Below, in pieces: positions 12,750-24,344 of a stretch of 64,000 bases of DNA; the stretch's first letter is position 1, and each line of letters opens with the position of its first letter. The position numbers were made by a program, and so were the translations under genes. The notes beneath the pieces were generated by a model, which saw only the letters and a program-made list of their open reading frames with translations, had not been told where the DNA came from and searched no databases. Origin of the DNA: Pardosa pseudoannulata (lineage: Eukaryota > Arthropoda > Arachnida > Araneae > Lycosidae); the NCBI GenBank assembly GCA_032207245.1, contig CM063506.1:40302342-40366341 (forward strand). The letters are read 5' to 3'.

Positions 12750-12760
12750 TTTACTTTCAA

Positions 12761-13640
12761 TCTAATTTAGCATTCAATGTTTTAATGAAATATTCTTATT
12801 AGATATTTAGAGCGAAGGAAGAAAGGAAAATTTTCACTAAATATTCAAATTAAAATGACAAACTCTGTACAGTGAGTAATAATTAAAAATTCACTGAAAT
12901 AAGATTGTTTACTATCGAATGATCCATGTATTAAAAATTTTTGGAAAAGGCAATATTGCATCTCGAGTCTAATGCAAATTCTTTTCATGATTGAAGCTGA
13001 TGCGTATTTTAAATGACAAAATTATTTAATATCCTGGGATGAAATGACCGTCTCATCCTGTTAGCTTTGTTAAGGGAATAAAATCGAATGTCTCTCCTTA
13101 TATTTTCATTGCCTAATTATAATTTACAGTTACTTGATTATATATCAAACCAAAGAAAATTAATATTATCCCGTTATCATCTTCTGTTAAGATGTCAGGT
13201 AATCTTCGTAACACAAACATACTACTCAAATGAAAAGTACACTTTATCATAAAATGTAAGGTATCAGATAATTTTTGTTAATTTTTATTATTATGTATCA
13301 CTCAAAGAGACTTTTTGAAACTGTAATACATTTCTGTCAATTTTTTTTAAATCTTCACATCATGCTTTAAAGTCGTTTCCCTGAAATTACTTTAAGGAGA
13401 CTTAAAGAATTTACTTTAATTCCACGAATACTCAAAACAGTGGCCCCAATAATATTATTTCAAACGGGGAATTAAGTCACACAACACCATATTAGGTGAA
13501 ATCCAAACATGTGCAGCAGCATTTGCTCAATAAAAAAAAATCTCTAATAATAATTGTATTGTGAAAAGGCGTATTACTGTGATGTGCAAAACTTGGATTA
13601 TCTCGCTACAATTCAGGTCTTTTCCAGCGAATTACTTCAC
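12761..13640. other. AT-rich unique sequence
   Basis: Nothing recognised on either strand. Confidence 0.45.
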
Positions 13641-14235
13641 GTAAACGTCGCAGCACACGTAAATAATATCTTTATTGACAGTTGGTAGAATGTATAATGC
13701 ACACAACTACTACAACCCAAGAAAAACAGTCAACATTATTTCGATTATCAAACTACCAGATCGTGATTCACCTACGACAATTCTTAACCTTTTCTAAACA
13801 TTTCATGCCACTCAAATACTCTTGTTTGATTGAACGGTCGTGATTAAATAATATAAATTAATATTTTTATCGACAGTTGGTAGGAATGTATAATGCACAC
13901 AACTATTACGACCCAAGAAAAACAGTCAATATTATTTCGATAATCAAATTACCAAAACGGGATTCATCTACGACAATTCTGAACCTTTTCTAAACATTTT
14001 ATACCCCTCAAATACTCTTGTATGGATGAACAGTCGTGATTAAATAATATTAAATAATATTTTTATCGACAGTTGGTAGAAATGTATAATGCACACGACT
14101 ACTACAACCCAAGAAAAACAGTCAATATTATTTCGATTATCAAACTACCAGATCGTGATTCTTCTATGACGATTCTGAACATTTTATGCCACTCAAATAC
14201 TCTTGTTTGGATGAACAGTCGTGATTAAAAGATTT
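13641..14235. repeat. Tandem triplicate, unit about 195 bp
   Basis: GACAGTTGGTAG recurs at 13677, 13872 and 14068. Each unit then carries TGTATAATGCACAC, CCCAAGAAAAACAGTCAA, CTCAAATACTCTTGT and GTCGTGATTAAA. The third unit has a short internal deletion. Confidence 0.93.
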
Positions 14236-15306
14236 GGGAAACATTTCAAAGGATTATTGTATCAGAAGTTTCATTGTAGCTTCAAAATTTATATGTATCT
14301 ACCTTACCATTTTGGAAACTCATCAGAATGAAAATTCTAATCTCGATAAAAACAGTTTCAATTTCAAACAAAATTTTAAAAGAATCAAATACTGAATGTT
14401 GCTCGGCGTTTATTTAAATTGGAAAATTATTTCAAAAAAATCTTTCAAACAATTTCTACCATATACAATTTTAACTCCTTGTGTGGAGTAAAAGAAATAG
14501 TTATCAAACGAAACTTCGGCTCTCATATTTCAACGAAATGACAATTTTGACATTGTTTAAAAGAACTGTGTGAAGTTTCGGCTTTATATCTACACGTGGG
14601 TACGACAAAACTTAATCGTATTATTAGCCTAAATATGTTGAAATTTTGTATTTAGGACTACTGTATCATCTATTAGATACTCTCGATATTTTGTATTTAG
14701 AACTACTGTAACATCTATTAAATACCCCTCGCTGACCATGTACCTTGAAAGAAAGGTTCCAGTCTTGTGGATGTCCAAGGAGGAGAAAAAAACGCTAAGA
14801 CACCCTAAAAAAGAGAGAAAGAAAACTTCTGTGAGAGACACGGGGAAAGCCAAAACTCAGACAGTAGATGGTAAAAAAAAACATCTGGAACCGTAAAATC
14901 AAATCAAAACAAACAATGGAGTACATTAGCCGGAACACGAGTGTCATCCAGGAAAGAATCCTTTCTGTCCCTTAATGAGTACATGCTACTCGCCTGGGAT
15001 AGATGTGTTAGTAAATTGGAGGTTTTTTTATGCTTACCATATTTTTAGATATGTTGTAACGTTTAGCTGTGTATCTCCCGTTTTGATTGCAATCAGGGCT
15101 CTATGCAACAAAAGAATTTCATCAGAAGTATTAAAACGCAACCGGCTGCCACCAGGTGGAAGTACTTGAGCTCACTCGTTGTTGAATAAGTATATGCATA
15201 ACTCGAATACAATTCTTCTCAATTTTCATTTTTATGTTATTATGATCTGATATTAAAGAGATTGTTAATTCCCCACTTTGTTAAAGATTTAGATTATATT
15301 TCACAC
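14236..15306. other. Unique sequence with a short duplication
   Basis: A unit of about 50 bp (TTTTGTATTTAG-ACTACTGTA-CATCTATTA) is duplicated at about 14643 and 14692. Open frames at 14629-14853 (minus) and 14975-15169 (plus) have no recognisable domain. Confidence 0.45.
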
Positions 15307-15479
15307 TTAACACTAGATTTACGGATGTTGATCATATATCTAAATTTACTGAAGTGAGCCAATTTGACTCATACAAGAAAATTGAAGTTTTTTGCAGAGA
15401 AAATAGTTCCAAATTAATTTAAATAAAATGTTTATTATCAAAAAATTCATGGAAAACATTTTTTACATATAAAATCTGT

Positions 15480-15707
15480 TTTTGAAGCACATTTTCCTCA
15501 AACATTTCTATTACATTTAGCACAATGGTTTCTACATCTGTTTCTTTTGCATGATTGTTGAACTTGACAATTCTTCCGTGCGTCAGTAGCATGAATTTCT
15601 GTCATTGGAATGGAAGTGTTCTCGATTTCTTCTCTATATTTACTTCTTAGCTCTTCAGCCAATTGGAAAATAAAATCTTGACTGTTGCCCAGGCCTAATA
15701 GGACCAA
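15480..15707 (-). pseudogene. piggyBac transposase C-terminal remnant
   Basis: The open frame of 69 codons has no ATG. It ends in the cysteine-rich domain of piggyBac transposases, which binds the element's ends (family knowledge). The visible spacing is Cys-x5-Cys-x4-Cys-x3-Cys-x2-Cys with many Lys/Arg. The upstream part includes Phe-Gln-Leu-Ala-Glu-Glu-Leu-Arg, typical of the helix before this domain. A TGA sits at 15498-15500, where a Cys codon is expected. Reading past it gives Gly-Lys-Cys-Ala, the usual close of the domain. The DDD catalytic core is absent. Dead remnant of element PB2. Confidence 0.82.
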
Positions 15708-15714
15708 TAAATTT

Positions 15715-16046
15715 CATGTTATGCGATTCACCCTTAATTTGACAAGATGTTTTTTCAAATATTTTTTTTAATTTCTGTTATTTTCCCATGTCTGTATAGA
15801 CATTAGGATCTCTGTAAAGCAAACAAAAAAAATATCATTTTCCATTTTTGAGATAATTAATATCCGCTATGGATAATACTGACAATTATGTTATATACTA
15901 GTTATAAATATATATGTCCGGTGTAGCGGCCAGACAGCCAAATTAAGGGTTAACTGTTAAACCATTCTATGTGCCAAATTGGCTCACAACCGTGAAAATA
16001 GATATAAATGAAGGAGTCTGCGGGGAAGAGGAATGAAAGTTTACAT
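15715..16046. other. PB2 interior, non-coding
   Basis: AT-rich interior of PB2. A further subterminal-like block, GCCAAATTGGCTCAC, lies at about 15971. No coding sequence seen. Confidence 0.5.
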
Positions 16047-16637
16047 ATAGTTTATTACTTAACTTAAAACCAATGTATGTTTTTGAAAATGATATTAAAG
16101 TTTTATATATATATAGTGATCAAATTTTTAATGAGTCAAATTGGCTCGGTCCGTAAATCTAGTGTTAAAGAAGTTTAAATGAAGTGCAGCAAAAATGTTC
16201 ATAATTTAATACTTATACAAGGAAGTCATATAGTGTCCAAATCAGTTTTCTTAAATGAAACACACTGCTTCTTAATCACACTAGTATATACAATATAATT
16301 TCTTTAAAATAAACTCATTTTTATTACTTGACTAAAAACCAACGTATGTTTTTGAAAAGTGACATTAAAATTTTTTATATATATAGTGATCAAATTTGTA
16401 ATGAGTCAAATTGGCTCGGTCCGTAAATCTAATGTTAAAGAAGTTTAAATGAAGTGCAGCAAAAATGTTGATAGTTTAATACGTATACAAGGAAGTCATA
16501 TGGTGTCCAAGTCAGTTTTCTTAAATGAAACACACTGCTTCTTAATCACACTAGTATATACATTATAATTTCTTTAAAAAAACTTTTTATTACTTAACTA
16601 AAAGCCAACGTATGTTTTTGAAGATGATATTAAAGTT

Positions 16638-16691
16638 TTATATATATATATATATATACATATATATATACATATATATATACACATATAC

Positions 16692-16724
<33 letters not shown>
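16638..16724. repeat. Expanded TA tract inside an array unit
   Basis: Interrupted TA/CA tract at the site where neighbouring units have only TATATATA. Confidence 0.93.
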
Positions 16725-17512
16725 GTGATCAAATTTTTAATGAGTCAAATTGGCTCGGTCCGTAAATCTAGTGTTAAAGAAGTTTAAATGAAGTGCAGCA
16801 AAAATGTTCATAATTTAATACGTATACAAGGAAGTCATATGGTGTCCAAGTCAGTTTTCTGAAATGAAACACACTGCTTCTTAATCACACTAGTATATAC
16901 ATTATAATTTCTTAAAAAAAACTCCTTTTTATTACTTAACTAAAAACCAACGTATGTTTTTGAAAATGATATTAAAGTTTTATGTATATATAGTGATCAA
17001 ATTTTTAATGAGTCAAATTGGCTCGGTCCGTAAATCTAGTGTTAAAGAAGTTTAAATGAAGTGCAGCAAAAATGTTCATAATTTAATCCGTATACAAGGA
17101 AGTCATATGGTGTCCAAGTCAGTTTTCTGAAATGAAACACACTGCTTCTTAATCACACTAGTATATACATTATAATTTCTTTAAAAAAAAAACTCCTTTT
17201 TATTACTTAACTAAAAACCAACGTATGTTTTTGAAAATGATATTAAAGTTTTATGTATATATAGTGATCAAATTTTTAATGAGTCAAATTGGTTCGATCC
17301 GTAAATCTAGTGTTAAAGAAGTTTAAATGAAGTGCAGCAAAAATGTTCATAATTTAATACGTATACAAGGAAGTCATATGGTGTCCAAGTCAGTTTTCTG
17401 AAATGAAACACACTGCTTCTTAATCACACTAGTATATACATTATAATTTCTTTAAAAAAACTTTTTATTACTTAACTAAAAGCCAAAGTATGTTTTTGAA
17501 GATGATATTAAA

Positions 17513-17613
<101 letters not shown>

Positions 17614-17815
17614 CAAATTTTTAATGAATCAAATTGGCTAGGTTCGTAAATCTAGTGTTAAAGAAGTTTAAATGAAGTGCAGCAAAAAATGTTCAGAATT
17701 TAATACGTATACAAGGAAGTCATATGGTGTCCAAGTCAGTTTTCTGAAATGAAACTCACTGCTTCTTAATCACACTAGTATATACATTTTAATTTCTTTA
17801 AAAAAAAACTCCTAA

Positions 17816-18591
17816 GAAGCAGATGAGGAAGCTAAAATAAATCTGTAATTTCCAATTCGCTACCGGAACAACAGTAGGAGTTGTCGAGGAGAAAAAAAAT
17901 TTATATCGGTCACGCATCGTCTACGTTTATTTCAACACTGCTGGGAGTGTTAAGTGATGACTGGAGAGCAAACATTTCGTAAAAGTGGGTGAAAAGGCTC
18001 TTCTTGGACATGACAGCACCCCACATCTCGCAACCACCCGGACCCAAGACACGCTTTCGATTCTGACATCATATACTTAAGAGTTGTGCAATCTTTATAG
18101 AAATACGAAACGGGAAATAAATCTCTAGCAATAAAGATTTCAATTTTTAGTAAAAAGTCGTATAAGAAAGACTTTTTCCCAATGTACTTTTAGTATAGAG
18201 TAGAGCAGGGGAACTTTTTTTACCATAAGAGGATACATTTAAACTAGGCAATATGAACTGTAAATAATGAGGCCGCATGACTCATACATATAAAGGTGAT
18301 TTGGGGGAAATTATTGTAACTTTTGTATAGTTCTCAATTTGTATATGTTATCCATTTATTTCATTTTATACACAACTGTTCCATCCAGCGCCACATAGCA
18401 CCTAGCGCATGCAGGAGGCTAGGAGAGAGTCGGAAAGAAGAAAGACAATGTTGGCCCGTGCTAATCTTTTGTGTTATGCAAACATATATCTAAATCTGTG
18501 TATATAATGTTTGTAAATAGTTTCTTTTTTTAATATAATTTCATTTAATATACTTAAACTAGTCTGTTATTTATAACTGACTTGTGTCATT
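17816..18591. other. Unique sequence
   Basis: More complex base composition at 17820-18080 and 18380-18470. No open frame or repeat match recognised. Confidence 0.45.
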
Positions 18592-18836
18592 AATTTTGTT
18601 AGAAGTTGCAGCCGAATTGGCACCATCTCAACCTCCGGTGAATCCCGGCAATTTGTTTTTGTTTTGTTTAAAGTTAACCGAGGCTTCTTAATCGCCATTT
18701 GTAAAGCTGACTCTCGCTGTATGTTTGATTGTGACTTCAACTCTCGGCAGCTACGAACGGTGTTATTTTGTGATTGGCTGAGTGGGAGAGGAAGTTGCAT
18801 GTATATGTTAAATTTTATGCGATGTCTGCTGCTGGA

Positions 18837-18844
18837 TATATAAG
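18837..18844 (+). promoter_or_regulatory. LTR TATA box
   Basis: TATATAAG inside the solo LTR, about 100 bp before its poly-A signal. Confidence 0.55.
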
Positions 18845-18937
18845 AGGATTGTTGGATGTTTTTTGGGGGGGTACTTGTGCATTTTCCTGGCACGTAGGCG
18901 GACATCGTAGAATATGTTTTTTTATTTTAAGATTTAA

Positions 18938-18943
18938 AATAAA
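18938..18943 (+). promoter_or_regulatory. LTR poly-A signal
   Basis: AATAAA, positioned to end the LTR transcript. Confidence 0.5.
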
Positions 18944-19065
18944 TCTACATTTTAGTTTTTAAATAGTTCGTCATTTTCTTTATCACTACCAGAACCTTGA
19001 TCTGCTAATGTACCGGTATTGAGTTGTTCGTTGCAATACCGGTAACAAATTTAACCAGATTAACT

Positions 19066-19471
19066 GGATCGTGGTAGCTCAGCCGGTAAAGGCAACGATC
19101 TCGTAACTGAGAGGTTTCGGGCTCGGAACCAGAGCCGGCCTAAGATCCGCCGTGTTCTTTAAAGGTGACTGGGGCACGTAAAATAGGTTCGCGGTCACAA
19201 TGTCCTCCAAGTTCTCAATCAATGCCTTTGGGGTTGGCAGGCCAAGTCTATGGGTCTTCTACTTGGTTCCTTCTTCAAAATTACGAAGACCCACTTGAGC
19301 ATAAGTCGCACTTTTTCCCTTGAGATGCTCGTTATAGACAAAAGGCGCATCCCTTTGCCTTAATACGAGTAGCCACCGGCTCAATCATGCTTGGTTTCAC
19401 CAAGTAGCATAAGTCAACACTTTATAACCAAGTGGCATTAACAACAAAGTGGCATAAGTCAGCACTTTATA
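19066..19471 (+). mobile_element. SINE-B, full-length copy (406 bp)
   Basis: A tRNA-like head carries A box GTGGTAGCTCAGCCGG and a B box-like GGGCTCGGAACC. The long body is shared with the fragments at 268-525, 50512-50705 and 60125-60343. The tail is built of short repeats of AAGTGGCATAA. A 9-bp target duplication, AGATTAACT, lies at 19057-19065 and 19472-19480. It begins 18 bp after the solo LTR. Confidence 0.88.
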
Positions 19472-19627
19472 AGATTAACTTTATAGAATACATCAACAGA
19501 CGATATATCAACAGTCGCCACCAGTCCACATCTTGCATAAAAGGAACAGCCAAGGTAACTTTACCTGCAATATTATAGAACTTCAGAATTACCTAAAACA
19601 GAAGGTAATACACAATACAATAATTAA

Positions 19628-20181
19628 CCCCTTCCGGTAAAATGACGAGTCTAGCTCGTCATTAGTTTTTCATTCCATACCGCACAATGAGGAGCTACAC
19701 TCGTCATGCGATTAAAGTTACTGTTAAATATGATAATTAATTTAGTTTAAAATTTCTAGTGAATTTGGCAACACTTTTATCACTTGTGAAAATCACAAGT
19801 CACTATTGCATATTGTTTACTTGGTACAAGTCATTGCTAAATTAATGAGTCAGAATAAAAGAAAACCTACTAAGAAATGCCGTGTGTGTTACAAGAATCA
19901 AATTAAAAGTGAGACTACTTGGCGGTGTAAACAATTAAGAATTCCTTTGCACTTTGTTTTGAAAAGTACCACTAGCTTGAAGACTATTATCTGTATACCT
20001 TATTAATGTTTTGCTTTGATATTTTCTTAGTTTTACTGTTTCTGATATTATTTAACACTATGTAAAAAGTGGATTTTAATTAAGAATATGTAAGAATTGT
20101 AAAATGAAACAAGTTTTTTAAATAAAAATTAAATGGTTATTTCATACACAGTTTTTCATTATTAAATCATACCGGAAGGGG
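19628..20181 (+). mobile_element. piggyBac-type MITE PB1, copy 1 (554 bp)
   Basis: TTAA at 19624-19627 and 20182-20185. Inverted ends are CCCCTTCCGGTA and TACCGGAAGGGG. The left subterminal region has two small palindromes (TGACGAG-n5-CTCGTCA type), likely transposase-binding sites by analogy. The interior keeps the 3' end of a transposase gene as a short open frame. Copies 2 and 3 are at 23822-24344 and 61412-61980. Confidence 0.93.
19806..20006 (+). pseudogene. PB1 residual transposase C-terminus, copy 1
   Basis: A 66-codon frame. From Met at 19845 it reads a Lys-rich start, then Lys-Lys-Cys-Arg-Val-Cys-Tyr and, 12 residues on, Trp-Arg-Cys-Lys-Gln. This is the first half of the piggyBac C-terminal zinc-binding domain. 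Later Cys positions are replaced by Leu and His. The frame is open in all three PB1 copies with few changes. Whether it is ever translated is unknown; there is no catalytic domain. Confidence 0.7.
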
Positions 20182-20185
20182 TTAA

Positions 20186-21039
20186 AAAACATTGTAATTT
20201 ATTATTTAAAATTAAGATAAGAGCATAAAATTTTCTTGTATTCACGTATGGGTTTATCACTTGTTGTAACATTAATCTTTAATTACTTTTTAATAAACAA
20301 CTAGATATTCAAATTTCACTTGCAAAAAAAAATAATAAAGTAGAAGTAATTTAAATAAATTTAATATATTATAAAGAAATACAATAGAAATATTAAGATA
20401 CCAAGTCTTAAAAATCTAACATAGAAACAATGCAACTCTACTATTTTTCAAATTGTCATAATCTATAAGTATTAAAACAAAAGCTATCTTTTATCTAAAA
20501 GCCTCAAAAGTAATTCATAGAGTCAGCATGCGCCCTCAAGGAAGCATGTTTCGCATTTATATAGTATAGAGCTTACTATTTTGCTCTCTTTGAAAGAAAT
20601 TGTTCTTAAATTTATGTATTAGATAAATAAAATAATTTTCCAATGTTTAAACCACTCGTTGACTTGTTATGGAAAAATCAAACGAAACTTAATTGGTAGG
20701 GTTAAAAAGGGCGTTCTATAATATGTAGAAAAAAAAATATTTGTTCAGAATTATCCTATTAAAAAATTCGAGGAAACTGGCAAGATGTTTGAATGACTGC
20801 GGGGAGAGAAGGTGTAAATGCATGCACGTTAAAAAAATTAAGCAAAATTCAGATGATAAATTTAATACTTATATTAACAGTTTTCATTGTTATACACGGT
20901 TTCTTTTCATAAGAATAGGTATGCGGTACAAGAATTGAAGGTATTAAATGATTACAGGTGACTCGATCGTGTGGTTGTTTATGCCAGATGAGCAAAAGTT
21001 TGAATTCCCCTCCAGCATATTCATAAATATGCTTGTTTA
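20186..21039. other. AT-rich unique sequence
   Basis: No feature seen. A 65-codon frame at 20741-20938 has no recognisable domain. Confidence 0.45.
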
Positions 21040-21653
21040 AACTGGAGTTTGAAACACCAGCACTTGGGTTTGGACAGTGAGTTAATGTGATGGACAGTGA
21101 CGAGTATCGCTTTAGTCTAACCGAATTCTCATCGAATAACGATATGGAGAGAACGTGGAACACTTTTAACCAAGAATACATCACGAAAAGACATAAATTT
21201 TCAAAGGGAGTCGATGGGTGCAGACACCTCCACATCTTTGAGTTGGGGTCTGTTACTGCTTCAAGGTACAGAAACGAAATACTTGAGCCATACGTTATCT
21301 TATCTCGAGATGCTTTGAGTCCAAGATTCCTATTCATGGATAATAACTCACATTGTCACGGTACGGTCCTGTTGAAAGACTTCGTAGTATTAAAAAAGAA
21401 TTCGAAAGTGACAATATCTAGCGCATACAGTGGCCTGCTTAATCTCCTGATCTTATTCCTATCAAACATGTGTGGGATATGCTCAGATAACTTCCCGATT
21501 TTCAGCACTCAATAAACTTTTCCAAAACAGAAACAAGCTCTTCATAACACTTGGAACTCTTGGATGCCCCAACTGGTCTACAAGCCCATAGAAAATACGG
21601 GAAATCATTGTAGAGCATGCGTGACTGCGAAAGGTAATCATACACCTTGTTAA
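21040..21653 (+). pseudogene. Tc1-type transposase remnant, C-terminal half
   Basis: A decayed Tc1 (DD34E) cut-and-paste transposase. Frame 21087-21515 carries Asp-Ser-Asp-Glu-Tyr-Arg-Phe-Ser-Leu (the usual SDESRFSL, first catalytic Asp), then Gly-Ser-Val-Thr-Ala-x-Arg-Tyr, Glu-Ile-Leu-Glu-Pro-Tyr-Val and Phe-Leu-Phe-Met-Asp-Asn-Asn (second Asp). A frame change at about 21420 leads to Trp-Pro-Ala-stop-Ser-Pro-Asp-Leu-Ile-Pro-Ile-Lys-His-Val-Trp-Asp. There the catalytic Glu has become Lys. The end reads Gly-Asn-His-Thr-Pro-Cys-TAA (21651-21653), close to the family's usual C-terminus. The middle is shortened between the first Asp and the GSVTA block. The N-terminal HTH half is missing. Confidence 0.88.
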
Positions 21654-23180
21654 GCTACTAAATCCCATTTTCATTTTTATTTCTTCAACTAACGTATAAA
21701 ATATCCGTCTGTGCATTTTTCTTTCAAACTTTTTTTCTAGTTAATAAAACCGAATAAAATCCTTTTGCATAGTTTTCTTTTGTTAAGCCTGTATAACACT
21801 TGCGTACCACGTTTCTCGCTCTTCTGATTTAAATATTAGCATAACTATCATTTATGCTTAATTTTTATACCAGTGTAGATATTAATCTACAACTTAAATT
21901 ACATTAATCCGAAAACTACATTCTATAAAATAAATTAATGATACAGAATTTTTTATAGAAACAGTTCGTAAGTACATGAAATTATAACTAATTAGTCATT
22001 CAAAATAACCTAATTTTAATTATCTAAATAACATTAATTCATTTTACAGATAATACAATTGTAGACAAACAGAAAAAAATTAGGCTTATATATTGAGTAG
22101 AATTTTTTAAATCGATCGGATAGTAATATAACATAGTTTTAATTTCCTTTATAGTAATTGTTCCATATTTTTACTGTAATCGTTTAAGAGAATTAATTTC
22201 AAAATTTATAATAGATGAAGTATTGAATATTTATCGAATCTTTCCATAATTCTAGTAAGTATTCAAAACTTTGTGGTACTTCCAAATAAATATCGTTGCA
22301 GCTTGCACCTATTTCATTTTAGGTATATAAGAACTTTAAAAAAATAGATTTCGAGCATTTATTAAGCTGTCTTTATTCTCTTATGTGTAAAGCCTTAAAA
22401 CACGAAAACAAATACAAAGAAACTTGTGAAAGTAGAATTATTTTTTATTTATTATTTCCACAGCGTGAACACATTATTCCAGAAGACACTTAGCTCAGCT
22501 TATTACCATACATTAAGTACTGCATCCTGGCATTTCATCTGGTCTTCAGCCTCCTATAAATAAGAATACTTATAAAAAAAAGAGCTATTATTGTGAATAA
22601 GAGGTTAGACAAATTATTCCCATTTAATTTTTCGTAACGGTATCCATGATAAATCTCCTGCTCTTCGTAAAGTGAAAGCTACATTGCCCTGAGGTATCTT
22701 TGAAGGAAACACTTTCTCCGTCAGGTAAAATAATACTTGGCGGTCAAGGTTTATCTGAAAAGGAAGATAATAGATTTAATTGCCCAAATAACACAAATAT
22801 TTCACGTACGTGTCTAGACTTAATGAAAACATATATCGTGTGTTGCTATATAAAAAAAATTTATCTTAGCTCATATTTAGCCAAGTCAAAACTACAAGAA
22901 CTTATCATTTCTTTATCGCTTCTTTTATCGGAAGTTTCTACGTATCATAATAAAAGTGATGATAGATTCAATCATCACTCTTATTACAATGCATTAAAGA
23001 TGTGATTTTGATGTACGTTCGATCAAAATTATCTCTGACAGATAGAGTCCGAGTCTTTTGAGTAATTTTGATTGATTACTTTTTAAGTTATTCTTCTCGA
23101 TGAAGCTCTTGTAAGGAATGCAGGTATCAAATTCTACTCCAAACTGTACAGTAGCCTAAAGAGTTGCAATAGTTGTATAA
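21654..23180. other. AT-rich unique sequence
   Basis: A 101-codon open frame at 22700-23005 shows no recognisable domain and is in AT-rich DNA. I do not call it a gene. Confidence 0.45.
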
Positions 23181-23821
23181 CAAGGGTAAATGATCCCTAG
23201 GGCAAATCATTTTTCTTTGTTCCTCCGTCATTACTATCAGTTAAAGTGTATAAATCGACAAAAATATTTGTCTTTGCGGCGCCACAGAATTCTGGCTCCA
23301 GGGTTATATGTCTCTTTACCATTCCTTCCTACGCTAATGAGTTGTGGTGGACCTGAAACGGTAATTCAGAACCCTAGGTTAGTAGAATTACAAAGGTTAA
23401 TTGTGCCTGGGGTAAATGAATTTGTTATCCTTCGTCGTCAAATCTGTCAATAAATATATGTAAATCGATATAAATATTTTGCGTTTGCGGCGCCACAGAA
23501 TTCTGGCTCCAGGGATAAGTACTTTCTTCTCGCCAATAAGTTGTAATGGACCTCAAATTGTAACAGAGAGTGGGAAATTGAGAGTGAGTCCGTTTTGTGC
23601 ATTGTGTATATTAGACTAACTAATCAAGCTCAGTCAGATGTAATCATCCAGAAATCTCTACTCTCTTCAGTATTCCACACTATGCAATAAGTTACAGTGG
23701 ACCTCAAATGGTAAAAGAGACTTATTATAAATAGTGCGTGATCAAGTGAAAAGAGGGAATCTCTCGGTACTGCGTTGTGTACATCAGAATAACTGAGCAT
23801 GCTCAGGCAGATTTTAGTTAA

Positions 23822-24344
23822 CCCCTTCCGGTAAAATGACGAGCTACACTCGTCATGCGATTATAGTTAGTGTTAAATATGATAATTAATTTAGTTTAAA
23901 ATTTCTAGTGTATGGATTTGGCAACACTTTTATCACTTGTGAAAATCACAAGTCACTATTGCATATTGTTTACTTAGAATTTCTTGGTACAAGTCATTGC
24001 CAAATTAATGAGTCAGAATAAAAGAAAACCTACTAAGAAATGCCGTGTGTGTTACAAGAATCAAATTAAAAGTGTGACTACTTGGCGGTGTAAACAATTA
24101 AGAATTCCTTTGCACTTTGTTTTGAAAAGTACCACTAGCTTGAAGACTATTATCTGTATACCTTTCTAATGTTTTGCTTTGATATTTTCTTAATTTTACT
24201 GTTTCTGATATTATTTAACGCTATGTAAAAAGTGGATTTTAATCAAGAATATGTAAGAATTGTAAAATGAAACAAGTTTTTTAAATAAAAAGTAAATGGT
24301 TATTTCATGCACAGTTTTTCATTATTAAATCGTACCGGAAGAGG
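23822..24344 (+). mobile_element. piggyBac-type MITE PB1, copy 2 (523 bp)
   Basis: TTAA at 23818-23821 and 24345-24348. Ends are CCCCTTCCGGTA and TACCGGAAGAGG. It lacks about 43 bp of the left subterminal region present in copies 1 and 3, a loss between short ATGACGAG repeats. The residual transposase frame lies at 23984-24169. Confidence 0.93.
23984..24169 (+). pseudogene. PB1 residual transposase C-terminus, copy 2
   Basis: A 61-codon open frame nearly identical to the other two copies: Lys-Lys-Cys-Arg-Val-Cys-Tyr then Trp-Arg-Cys-Lys-Gln. It differs at a few residues (Val for Glu after Lys-Ser; Pro-Phe at the end). Confidence 0.7.

Larger units (their letters stand above)
15311..16164 (-). 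mobile_element. piggyBac-like element PB2 (854 bp)
   Basis: It is flanked by TTAA at 15307-15310 and 16165-16168, the piggyBac target. The inverted ends are exact over 15 bp: CACTAGATTTACGGA on the left and its reverse complement on the right. A subterminal block GAGCCAATTTGACTCA appears inside both ends. The interior carries a C-terminal transposase remnant on the minus strand (15498-15707) and no catalytic core, so it is non-autonomous. Its right end is part of the tandem array that follows. Confidence 0.9.
18597..19047 (+). mobile_element. Solo LTR (451 bp) of an LTR retrotransposon
   Basis: It starts TGTTA and ends TAACA, the canonical TG...CA form with 5-bp inverted ends. It is flanked by AATTT at 18592-18596 and 19048-19052, a 5-bp target duplication typical of Gypsy or BEL/Pao integrases. 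A TATATAAG promoter box lies at 18837-18844 and a poly-A signal AATAAA at 18938-18943, in the order expected for an LTR, so the plus strand is the sense strand. No internal coding region or second LTR follows. It is best explained as the product of LTR-LTR recombination. The open frames here (18567-18905 minus, 18774-18962 plus) are incidental. Confidence 0.82.

Noticed and set aside
18567..18905. 112-codon open frame on the minus strand
   Set aside because: Falls within and across the edge of the solo LTR, antisense to its TATA and poly-A signals; no domain recognised.
19069..19140. tRNA gene at the start of SINE-B
   Set aside because: Weak B box and an attached 340-bp body shared by other copies, with a 9-bp target duplication.
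20849..21337. 162-codon open frame on the minus strand
   Set aside because: It lies antisense to the Tc1 transposase remnant at 21040-21653, whose conserved motifs are on the plus strand.
22700..23005. 101-codon open frame as a small gene
   Set aside because: AT-rich, no recognisable domain, no start or splice context; could be chance.
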